Shown one piece after another: positions 25,526 through 32,834 of a stretch of 38,319 bases of DNA (position 1 is its first letter; each line of letters starts with the position of its first letter). Source of the stretch: Candidatus Kapaibacterium sp. (lineage in GTDB: Bacteria; Bacteroidota; Ignavibacteria; Kapaibacteriales; UBA7675); NCBI GenBank assembly GCA_028284775.1, contig JANQRB010000059.1, positions 1-38,319 on the forward strand, in the 5' to 3' direction. The position numbers and the translations under genes were made by a program. The notes beneath the pieces were generated by a model. That model saw only the letters and a program-made list of their open reading frames with translations. It was not told the origin of the DNA and made no database searches.

Positions 25526-27601
25526 ATGAAATCCATATTGCTTTGTATCTTGCTGCTTGCGGCCTCGCCGCTTTTTGCAGATGGTCTGCTCAAAGTTAAA
25601 AGCGAAGGAGCGCAGCCCTACATCGCTCCAACAAGAGTAGAGATTGCCACGACAATTCGCGATCAGGTAGCGGTCACCGTTTCGCGCCAGACCTTCCGCA
25701 ATACGAGCGGCCGTGAACTGCAAATTTCCTATGGCTTCCCCCTTGGCATTAATGCGAGTGTAAGCGATTTCCGCTGGTGGCAGAATGACGAGCTCCACAT
25801 AGCCGCGATCGATGACAACCCGCAAAGTAACGGCGCGACGCAGGGTCCGGGCGGCAAGGTTGACCATCGCTTTGTCGACTACCTGGGCCCCAGTCCTTTG
25901 TTGTTTGCCTTCAATGAGCCGATAGCCGATGGCGCTGAATTGATTGTGGAGCTGACCTTTATCGAGTTATTGCACTACAGCCTGGGAGAAGTAGAGTACC
26001 GCTACCCGCTCGGGATGTCCACCTTCGTCAGCGGGAAGCTTGATCTCTCCTTTAAACTGGATTTGGCCTCGCAGCGTGAATTGCTTGACATCCGCATTGA
26101 ATCGCATCCGCAAATTGCTTTAGAGCGCGGCATCCATACAGTACTCGCGGACTACAGCAATAACGAAGAAAGCGCGTCGCGGGATCTACGGCTTAACTTC
26201 AGCTTAAACCAGGACGATCTGGGTGTATTCCTGCTCTCCCACAAGGCCAAGGATGAAGCAGGCTATTTCATCATGCTGGCCGAGCCCGATCCCCAGACCT
26301 CCGAGGACGAAATTATTGAGAAGACATTCACCTATGTCATCGATATTTCGGGCAGCATGAGTGGTCAGAAACTCGACCAGGCGAAAGCGGCAGCGCGCTA
26401 CGCCATCGGCAACCTCAATCGGAACGATAAGTTTAATGTCGTCAGTTTTAATCATAGCGTTATTCGCTTCCGGCCACAACCCGTCGCCGCTTCCGCCGCC
26501 AATGTCGCGGAAGCGCTCGAACATATCGATGGACTCCAGGCGGGTGGCGGCACGAACATCCAGGATGCGCTGATTAATGCACTCGTTCAGGATATGCCCG
26601 ACCATAGCGCCAACATTCTGATATTCCTGACGGATGGGCAGGCGACTGTTTTCCATCAACAGCTTAACGAAGCCAATACAAAGAACGTCCGTATTTTTGT
26701 CTTCGGCATCGGTCCCGCGGTAAAAGAAGACCTCCTGCGCGTTATTGCGGATGACAACAATGGCGTGGCCGAGTTTCTTGGCTCAGATGATGTTGACGAC
26801 CGCATCAGCGATTTCTACAACAAAATCGCCGATCCCATCCTGCAAAATGTTGAAGTGGCTTTTCCCGCCGCCGGTACGCACGAGATCTATCCGCAGAATC
26901 TGCCTGATTTGTATGTAGGTCAGCAGTTAACATTGGCCGGGCGCTATAACAAGCCCGGTCCATCCGAGACGATCTTAACAGGGACGGTCTATGATGAGAC
27001 CCGGGAATATCGCTATGATGTCGTATTCGCCGATGGTCCTGACGGCATGGTGTTTATCCCGAAGATGTGGGCCAAACTTAAGATCGACCATCTGCTCGTC
27101 TTAATGGCCGGCGTGCCGGATAAGTCCAACCAGTGGAAGGAGTGGCGCGACGAGATAATCCGCATCAGTAAGAAGTATGGCATACTTTCGCCCTTTACCA
27201 GTTTCGTCGATGCCGGGCCGGCCGACGACGATGATACGGGCGGCACTCAGGATGAGGAGGAGGAAGATCCTGTGCTGACGGAAGTATACGACGAGGAAAT
27301 CGAATTCAACCGAAATGAAGCATTGATAGAAAGCGCCTTTCCTAATCCCTTCCGTCATCGCACAGCATTGACCCTGCGGATACCGGCTTCGGCATCGGCC
27401 CGCTATGTCGTCCTGACGGTTGTTAACGCACGCGGCGAAGTGGTGGCGCTTCTGTTCGAAGGATGGCTCAAAGCCGGCGACCATACAATACAGTGGGACG
27501 GTTTAAATGACGAGGGCGTTCAGGCTGCCGACGGCAGTTACTTCTTTGTGTTGCAACACGAGGCGGGGCGTGAAGTTTATCCCGTGCTACTGTTGCGCTG
27601 A
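25526..27601 (+). CDS. VIT-like and VWA domain surface protein with T9SS-type tail (2)
   Basis: The 691-aa protein starts at 25526 with a signal peptide (MKSILLCILLLAASPLFA). The leader before the ATG is A-rich (AGAATACAAA) without a Shine-Dalgarno. Residues about 25-160 align in layout with the VIT domain of its upstream paralogue, but the 'EKxxAxxxY' motif is replaced by a Gly/Pro-rich stretch (about 106-115). The VWA domain (about 265-440) keeps MIDAS residues DISGS (273-277), Thr in 'GGGTNIQ' and Asp in 'FLTDGQAT'. A region of Asp and Glu (about 570-590) precedes a FlgD/T9SS-type domain (about 603-691, 'ESAFPNPFRHRTALTLRI', 'WDGLNDEGVQAADGSYFF'). It lies 104 bp after the first paralogue with a strong terminator behind it, so the two probably form one transcription unit made by gene duplication. 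Confidence 0.92.
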   Translation: MKSILLCILLLAASPLFADGLLKVKSEGAQPYIAPTRVEIATTIRDQVAVTVSRQTFRNTSGRELQISYGFPLGINASVSDFRWWQNDELHIAAIDDNPQSNGATQGPGGKVDHRFVDYLGPSPLLFAFNEPIADGAELIVELTFIELLHYSLGEVEYRYPLGMSTFVSGKLDLSFKLDLASQRELLDIRIESHPQIALERGIHTVLADYSNNEESASRDLRLNFSLNQDDLGVFLLSHKAKDEAGYFIMLAEPDPQTSEDEIIEKTFTYVIDISGSMSGQKLDQAKAAARYAIGNLNRNDKFNVVSFNHSVIRFRPQPVAASAANVAEALEHIDGLQAGGGTNIQDALINALVQDMPDHSANILIFLTDGQATVFHQQLNEANTKNVRIFVFGIGPAVKEDLLRVIADDNNGVAEFLGSDDVDDRISDFYNKIADPILQNVEVAFPAAGTHEIYPQNLPDLYVGQQLTLAGRYNKPGPSETILTGTVYDETREYRYDVVFADGPDGMVFIPKMWAKLKIDHLLVLMAGVPDKSNQWKEWRDEIIRISKKYGILSPFTSFVDAGPADDDDTGGTQDEEEEDPVLTEVYDEEIEFNRNEALIESAFPNPFRHRTALTLRIPASASARYVVLTVVNARGEVVALLFEGWLKAGDHTIQWDGLNDEGVQAADGSYFFVLQHEAGREVYPVLLLR

Positions 27602-27638
27602 TGGTTGGAGATGCAAGGCCTCAGCTATTGCATACGCG

Positions 27639-27670
27639 GGCGTCTCTCTGCCGGATGGAGAGACGCCTTT
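27639..27670 (+). terminator. Rho-independent terminator after the VIT-VWA pair
   Basis: GGCGTCTCTC (27639-27648) pairs perfectly with GAGAGACGCC (27658-27667) around a 9-nt loop and TTT follows. It starts 37 bp after the stop of the second VIT-VWA gene. It abuts the stop codon of the convergent barrel gene, whose strand has no T-run, so it mainly ends plus-strand transcription. Confidence 0.85.
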
Positions 27671-28628
27671 ATAGTTTAAAACCGCCGCCGGCGCCGAACT
27701 TCGTCAGACGCCAGGTATTGGTGCTGCTGAGGTTAAGCGAGTAATTGACATCGACGAAGAAGGTCTCGCTGAGAAACATGCCGAAGGATGCGCCAAAGGC
27801 AATGTAGCTGGATTGAAGCGGTGACTCGCGCACGGAAAACTCGCGGGCGTCGTCGAAGGATGCAAGGCTTTGTACGATATCGATCATAAACTTAAGATAA
27901 GAATCCGGAATCGTATTCAGACCCGTCTCCAGACTGATCCGGGCAAAATCTTCCAGCTCTTCGGCACGATGATTATAACGTACCGCCGCGCCGATCCAGC
28001 CATAGTTGGTCGTGAGGCCGAGCTCGACGCCTCCGGCAATTTCGACTGCGCCATCGCTCAGAAAGTCATAATCGGGATTGTCGACAATCCCGTCCGAAAA
28101 GCCCGGCGGCAGACGTATTTGAGCAGTCAGAGCGCCCACCACGCCGTCACGTTCATGAAATCGATACCGCAGCCCAAGTCCGTAGTAAATAACCGATGTC
28201 AGCGAAAAAGAGGAGTCGACTTCGACCAGATACAAGACGCTGTCTCGTTCGCGGAGCTGCTGGTACGTTTCTTTCAGGGTAAACGATCCGAATGGCAGAT
28301 CCGCGATTAAGCTCAGGTTGTCAGCCAGCCCATACTCGGCATAGAGGCCGCCGATGTTTTCGTCATATTCGAAAGACTGAAACCATGTGGAACGGTCATC
28401 GCCGTCGCCGAGGACAGTTCTTAACTCCGCTACGTTTTCGCCATCGGCATCGCCATAGCTGCCGGCGCCCGAGTTGACATAGTATCCACGGAGGTACAGT
28501 TCACCGGCCGGACGCGTCCATGCCAGGCCCAGAAGCGTCGAGGGAGCCGCCAGGACAAGCGCGAGAAGGAGAAGGAACCATGTAGTCAATCTTTGCGGCG
28601 AAAGACTAGGTGCAATTGATACAATCAT
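27669..28628 (-). CDS. Outer-membrane beta-barrel protein
   Basis: The 319-aa protein is read from 28628 (MIVSIAPSLSPQRLTT), which gives a signal peptide with core WFLLLLALVLAAPSTLLG; an upstream in-frame ATG at 28721 adds 31 residues without that character. The mature part alternates hydrophobic and polar residues in many strands ('GLYAEYGLADNLSLIADLPF', 'VIYYGLGLRYRFHE', 'YGWIGAAVRYNHR'), with Asp/Glu-rich loops and a final strand 'RLTKFGAGGGFKL'. This is the pattern of a barrel of roughly 12-14 strands, such as a transporter or porin-like protein. The exact family is not clear. It converges on the VIT-VWA pair and diverges from the PH-domain genes. Confidence 0.85.
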   Translation of the reverse strand: MIVSIAPSLSPQRLTTWFLLLLALVLAAPSTLLGLAWTRPAGELYLRGYYVNSGAGSYGDADGENVAELRTVLGDGDDRSTWFQSFEYDENIGGLYAEYGLADNLSLIADLPFGSFTLKETYQQLRERDSVLYLVEVDSSFSLTSVIYYGLGLRYRFHERDGVVGALTAQIRLPPGFSDGIVDNPDYDFLSDGAVEIAGGVELGLTTNYGWIGAAVRYNHRAEELEDFARISLETGLNTIPDSYLKFMIDIVQSLASFDDAREFSVRESPLQSSYIAFGASFGMFLSETFFVDVNYSLNLSSTNTWRLTKFGAGGGFKL

Positions 28629-28848
28629 AAGCGGCGACCTGCTCGTATTATCGGGGACTGTTGTCTGCGGCAAAATTATTCCGGCGGGGTCAGACCGCCA
28701 AGCTCGAAGCCGCCGCCACAAAGGACACCCCCGGCGCGCCCTGAGTTACAGCGATCCGCCGCAGTGCTCAGCTTCGCTGCCGCTCTTTGATAGTGCCCTG
28801 AGAATTGAGTATTTTGGCGCGTTCTGACTGAACCATCGCTAAGGAACT

Positions 28849-29322
28849 ATGCATCAACTCGACCCTGCCGTCAAAACCATCTGGGGCATCCGCCTGCTGC
28901 TGCGCACTTTTTTTCTGGCGGGGCTGGCTTTTGCCTACGAGTTCTTTACCGCGAATGCCGACAGTATTTTGCCCGATCTTAATCTCGGCATGCTCACCGG
29001 CATGATCTTCAGCATCGGCATCTTATGCAGCTTTATCGTGCCGGTACTGCAATATCGCTACTGGAAGTTCGAAGTTCGCGACGACGAACTGTATCTGGAA
29101 CGCGGCGTGCTGACGCGCGTGCGAACCGTCGCGCCTATCCGCCGAATTCAGCACCTGGATGTTTCGCAGAATGTGCTCGAAAACATGCTGGGAGTCGGTA
29201 AACTGGTCATCTATACTGCCGGCACGCGCGGCGCCGATATTATCATTCCGGGCCTGCCCTATGAGTATGCCGAAGCCTTGCGCGACCGGCTAAAAAATCA
29301 TGACATTGAGGATGCGGTATGA
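28849..29322 (+). CDS. Bacterial PH-domain membrane protein (YdbS type)
   Basis: The 157-aa protein has two hydrophobic segments (about 14-34 and 46-69) followed by a bPH2 domain (about 70-150) with the usual 'Y-W-K-F-E-V' entry, 'LYLERGVLTRVRTVAPIRRIQ' pattern and 'LGVGKLVIYTAG' strand. Family members (YdbS) act with a larger partner (YdbT); their function in the membrane is poorly known, though links to membrane lipid or bacteriocin/stress traits have been proposed for some. Its stop overlaps the start of the YdbT-like gene by four bases (ATGA at 29319-29322), so the two are translationally coupled. Confidence 0.92.
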   Translation: MHQLDPAVKTIWGIRLLLRTFFLAGLAFAYEFFTANADSILPDLNLGMLTGMIFSIGILCSFIVPVLQYRYWKFEVRDDELYLERGVLTRVRTVAPIRRIQHLDVSQNVLENMLGVGKLVIYTAGTRGADIIIPGLPYEYAEALRDRLKNHDIEDAV

Positions 29323-31079
29323 ATGGCGCTACGGAGCAATTTGCGCTGCCGCGTCGTCTCCACCCATTAACGATGTTTTATCGCGGCATCGTCAGAGCCC
29401 CCGGCTTCTTGCTGGCTTTGTACTACAGCATGCAGCGCGGCGATACCTGGGTCCTGCTCGTGGCCTCGCTTTTTTATGTTTTTGTGGCCTTGCCGTCGAT
29501 CATCCTGGGCTACTTCTATTTCCAGTTTCGCATCAGTCCCCGCGAAGTTATCATCGAACGCGGCGTCTTCTCGCGGCGTACCCGCAATATTCCGCTCGAC
29601 CGCATTCAGAATATCGAGACCCAGCAGAATTTTCTTCAGCGCCTCTTCGGCATAGCGCGCGTGTACATAGAGACTGCCGGCGGCGCTGAAACCGAGGGCG
29701 TTCTGGAATTTGTGTCCGTCGCCGATGCCGAAGCTATACGCACCACGATCCGCGAGCACCAGAGCAGCGCAGCCCATCAGCCCTCGACAAGGGCGGACGC
29801 TGCGGCTCCCGAAGAAAACAAAGACCAGCTGCCTCACGAAGAAGCACCGGCCGAAACTGCCGACGCTGCTGCGGAGACAGGGCCGACAGCCACGGAACGC
29901 CTTCTGTACGCTATGTCGCCCCGGCGCGTATTGAGCTACGGGATGCTGCGTCTCTCACTCTGGTTTATCGCAGTGATTTTCTCGGCCTTGCAATATGTTA
30001 ACGTCGCACCGGACCGTCTGGCGGAAGAATTTGCCCGCAGTCAGGTGGAATCGCTGCGTGCCGCCGATACCACGATCCTGCTGCTGCAGGGAATCGGCTT
30101 TATCTTTCTCGTCTTATTCCTTTCCTGGTTGAGCGGCATTCTCTTTGCCTACAACAAATACCATGGTTTTCGCCTGAGTCTGGCGAATAACAATCTTCAC
30201 AAGCAGCATGGGCTGTTCAACATTTCCAAGGGCAGCATCCCGCTCAAGAAGCTTCAGATGATGGTAATCACCTCCAATCCCCTGATGCGTCGCTTTGACT
30301 TTCGCGGGCTGCAAATCCAGACTGCGGGCTTTGCGGGCGCCAAACGCGGCGCCGAGGTGGCCGTGCCGCTGGCTAAGTCCGATGAAACCGTCGTTCTGGC
30401 GCAGGAGATCCGGCCCTTTGTGTTTCCCGATGATTTCACGATGGTGTCGCCATTGACCATTCGGCGGGCATTTCTGCGCTATAGTATTTTTCTGCTGCTG
30501 CTGGGCGCGGCGCTGTATACGGTACTACCCGCGACGGTATGGCTGCTAATGCTGTTGCCGCTGCTGTACTATGCGGCGCTTCTGCGTTACCGCCATCGCG
30601 GCTACAAAGTAGAAGGCGACACGCTGATTGTGAAGCACGGCTTTATCTGGCAGCGCATTTCAGTAATCCCGATCGCCAAGATTCAGACTCTCTCGGTACT
30701 GGCGTCTTTCTTTCAACGGCGGCTGGGTCTGGCAACTCTTTACGTGGATACAGCGGGCGCAGCCGGCTTCAACGACGCCAGTATCATCGACATCGATGCC
30801 GAGAGCGCCGGCCGGATTCTCGATGAATTAATGGCAGCTTTTAAAGCAGCTTACCCTCAAAGACCCGGCGCAGCCGACAAGGCCGGCGAGCCGGAACGGC
30901 CGGCCGACTCTGTTGACCCGGCGCAAAGTGCCGGCTCCCATCCGAATGCAGAGGGCCGCGAACAGCAGACTTCCGGCGATGAGGGGAGCCAGGACGGGCC
31001 TGCACAGCAAAGCGCCGCCGCTCACCCGCCGCCTTCCGGCGATGATGAAGACCGTGCCCGGCCGGCTGAAGACACTTGA
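29319..31079 (+). CDS. Bacterial PH-domain membrane protein with three bPH2 units (YdbT type)
   Basis: The 586-aa protein holds three bPH2 domains: about 66-145 ('VIIERGVFSRRTRNIPLDRIQ'), 282-362 ('LHKQHGLFNISKGSIPLKKLQ') and 426-508 ('LIVKHGFIWQRISVIPIAKIQ'). Membrane pairs lie before each (about 26-65, 205-275, 385-420). A linker of about 45 residues rich in Ala, Glu and Thr (about 148-195) separates the first two units, and the last 75 residues are a charged, Pro/Gly/Asp-rich tail that is probably disordered. The tail is longer than I would expect for YdbT. It overlaps the YdbS-like gene by four bases and Era follows after 163 bp. Likely role is in membrane organisation with its YdbS-type partner; the molecular function is not established. 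Confidence 0.92.
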   Translation: MNGATEQFALPRRLHPLTMFYRGIVRAPGFLLALYYSMQRGDTWVLLVASLFYVFVALPSIILGYFYFQFRISPREVIIERGVFSRRTRNIPLDRIQNIETQQNFLQRLFGIARVYIETAGGAETEGVLEFVSVADAEAIRTTIREHQSSAAHQPSTRADAAAPEENKDQLPHEEAPAETADAAAETGPTATERLLYAMSPRRVLSYGMLRLSLWFIAVIFSALQYVNVAPDRLAEEFARSQVESLRAADTTILLLQGIGFIFLVLFLSWLSGILFAYNKYHGFRLSLANNNLHKQHGLFNISKGSIPLKKLQMMVITSNPLMRRFDFRGLQIQTAGFAGAKRGAEVAVPLAKSDETVVLAQEIRPFVFPDDFTMVSPLTIRRAFLRYSIFLLLLGAALYTVLPATVWLLMLLPLLYYAALLRYRHRGYKVEGDTLIVKHGFIWQRISVIPIAKIQTLSVLASFFQRRLGLATLYVDTAGAAGFNDASIIDIDAESAGRILDELMAAFKAAYPQRPGAADKAGEPERPADSVDPAQSAGSHPNAEGREQQTSGDEGSQDGPAQQSAAAHPPPSGDDEDRARPAEDT

Positions 31080-31242
31080 CAGCGCTTGTATTGCTTCAGG
31101 CGGAAACCCTGAATGCCATCCTACCGCCTCAGGGATTGCCGGCAGCGGCCGCACAAGTGCTCAAGGAAGAGTCGAGCGGGTGCTGCTCCGGGCGACGAAT
31201 TTTCGTAGTTTGCATTCTTTGTCTTAATCTAGAGGATCCGCC

Positions 31243-32163
31243 ATGCACGCTGCGCCAAGTTCCGATTCCCCGGCTTCAAAGGCCGGCTTTGTGGCGATTA
31301 TCGGTGAACCGAATGTCGGTAAGTCGACCCTCATGAATGCCGCGCTCGGCAGCAAGCTGTCGATAGTGACGCCCAAGCCACAGACCACGCGCAAACGGGT
31401 ACTGGGCATTTATACTAAAGATGCGGTGCAAATGGTCTTCCTCGATACGCCCGGAATTCTGACGCCGCGCTACGAACTACAGCGTTCCATGATGGAATAT
31501 GTTCGCGACGCAATTGATTCGGCGGATCTGCTCCTGCTCCTGCTGGATGTCACCCGCCGCGATATCTCGCTGGATTTCCTGCAGGAAAAGTTACGCCTGG
31601 GCCTTCAGCAAAGCAAGAAGCCGCTCATCATTGCACTCAACAAAATGGATGCGCTGCACAACAAAAAAGAGGCTTTGCCGATGATCGCGAGCCTGGATGC
31701 GCTGGACTTCGTGAACGAAGTTGTACCGATTTCCGCCCTGCATCAACACAACACCGACGACTTGCTGGCAACCCTGGCCGGTCATCTGCCGCAGCACGAG
31801 TTTTTTTACGATCCGGAGTTCATCAGCGAGATGCCCGAGCGTTTCTTTGTGTCGGAACTGATTCGGGAAGTTATCTTCGGTCGGTACAAGCAGGAGATTC
31901 CTTATTCAAGCGAAGTGACGATCCGCGAGTTTAAGGAACGCGAACATCGGAAGTGGTACATCGCGGCAGACGTCGTGGTGGAGCGCGACACCCAGAAGGC
32001 CATCATTATCGGCAAGGGCGGAGCTTCGCTGAAAGAAACGGGCTCAAGGGCGCGACTCGCAATCGAAGAACACCTGGGCCAGCCCGTCTATCTGGAACTA
32101 TTCGTTAAAGTTCGGGCGGACTGGCGCAACAATAAAACTCATTTACATTCTTTCGGCTATTAA
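31243..32163 (+). CDS. era: GTPase Era (16S rRNA-binding ribosome assembly factor)
   Basis: The 306-aa protein is a full-length Era. The GTPase domain has G1 GEPNVGKST (21-29), G2 TPKPQTTR (43-50), G3 DTPG (68-71) and G4 NKMD (133-136). The C-terminal KH domain carries IIIGKGGASLK (255-264) and ends 'LHSFGY'. Era binds the 3' end of 16S rRNA and helps 30S subunit maturation in the cytoplasm. A short leader peptide of about 14 residues precedes the GTPase core. A GAGGA lies just upstream of the ATG. The Fic-fold gene begins 16 bp after the stop, so both are likely on one transcript. Confidence 0.98.
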   Translation: MHAAPSSDSPASKAGFVAIIGEPNVGKSTLMNAALGSKLSIVTPKPQTTRKRVLGIYTKDAVQMVFLDTPGILTPRYELQRSMMEYVRDAIDSADLLLLLLDVTRRDISLDFLQEKLRLGLQQSKKPLIIALNKMDALHNKKEALPMIASLDALDFVNEVVPISALHQHNTDDLLATLAGHLPQHEFFYDPEFISEMPERFFVSELIREVIFGRYKQEIPYSSEVTIREFKEREHRKWYIAADVVVERDTQKAIIIGKGGASLKETGSRARLAIEEHLGQPVYLELFVKVRADWRNNKTHLHSFGY

Positions 32164-32179
32164 CAATTCTCTCAGACCC

Positions 32180-32761
32180 ATGCTCAACGGCAAACATCTG
32201 CCCCTCGACAATCGCGCCGGGATCAGCGACCCCGCCGCATTGCGCGCGCGCGAACAACAGCACTTCGCCGATGCGCTGACAGCGAATCGTCATCTTCCCC
32301 CGTCAAGCCTGCTCAGCACAGACTGGATCCGGGAATTCCACCGCAGCATATTCGGCGCCCTCTACCTGCATGCCGGGGAATTCCGCAATGAGCCGATCCG
32401 TCTGGGCTGGCATGTGCCGGCTCTGCAACAGGCCGCCGAAATTGAACAGACGATGCAGCAATTCTGCCGCGACTGCGGGCGGCGACTGCAACTTGCCCAG
32501 GAGCGCAGCGAAGCTCTTCCTGCCCTGCTCGGCTTCGCTTTCTGGAAACTGACATATATCGCGCCCTTTCTTGACGGCAACGGCCGGATCGCCAACGGGC
32601 TGAACGTGCTGTTGCAGCAATCTTTTGGTCTCAGTGGCCGCCCGCTGTATGATCGCGCCGAAAGCGCTACCTACGCCCGGTTTGTAACTACGCTGCGCGC
32701 CTATGACGCAGGCAATGCCAGTCCTTTCTTCGATTTTCTTAAAGAACGCCTGCAGTTTTAA
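32180..32761 (+). CDS. Fic-fold protein with a catalytic His to Ala change (pseudo-Fic)
   Basis: The 193-aa protein has the Fic layout: 'FHRSIFGALYLHAGEFR' (53-69) as in the helix that precedes the core, and 'LTYIAPFLDGNGRIANGL' (about 124-141) where active Fic enzymes have HPF-x-[DE]-GNGR. The His that acts as the base in AMP transfer is Ala128 here (codon GCG), and the later Arg of the 'GNGRxxR' motif is Asn139. The nucleotide-binding GNGR is kept. So it probably cannot carry out the standard AMPylation reaction, though it may bind nucleotide, catalyse a different reaction or act as a decoy. No inhibitory S/T-xxx-E-G/N helix is evident. It follows Era by 16 bp and ends at a strong terminator. 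Confidence 0.88.
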   Translation: MLNGKHLPLDNRAGISDPAALRAREQQHFADALTANRHLPPSSLLSTDWIREFHRSIFGALYLHAGEFRNEPIRLGWHVPALQQAAEIEQTMQQFCRDCGRRLQLAQERSEALPALLGFAFWKLTYIAPFLDGNGRIANGLNVLLQQSFGLSGRPLYDRAESATYARFVTTLRAYDAGNASPFFDFLKERLQF

Positions 32762-32767
32762 AACGCA

Positions 32768-32805
32768 GAGGGCTGTCTTATTACAAGACAGCCCTCCTTA
32801 GTTTT
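32768..32805. terminator. Terminator between convergent genes
   Basis: GAGGGCTGTCTT (32768-32779) pairs perfectly with AAGACAGCCCTC (32785-32796) around a 5-nt loop. TTAGTTTT follows on the plus strand, and TGCGTTTTAAAA on the minus strand. It lies between the Fic-fold gene and the anti-sigma/beta-barrel gene, which point toward each other, and can serve both. Confidence 0.88.
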
Positions 32806-32834
32806 CCCGAGCCAGATCCGGACGGAATATTTCG

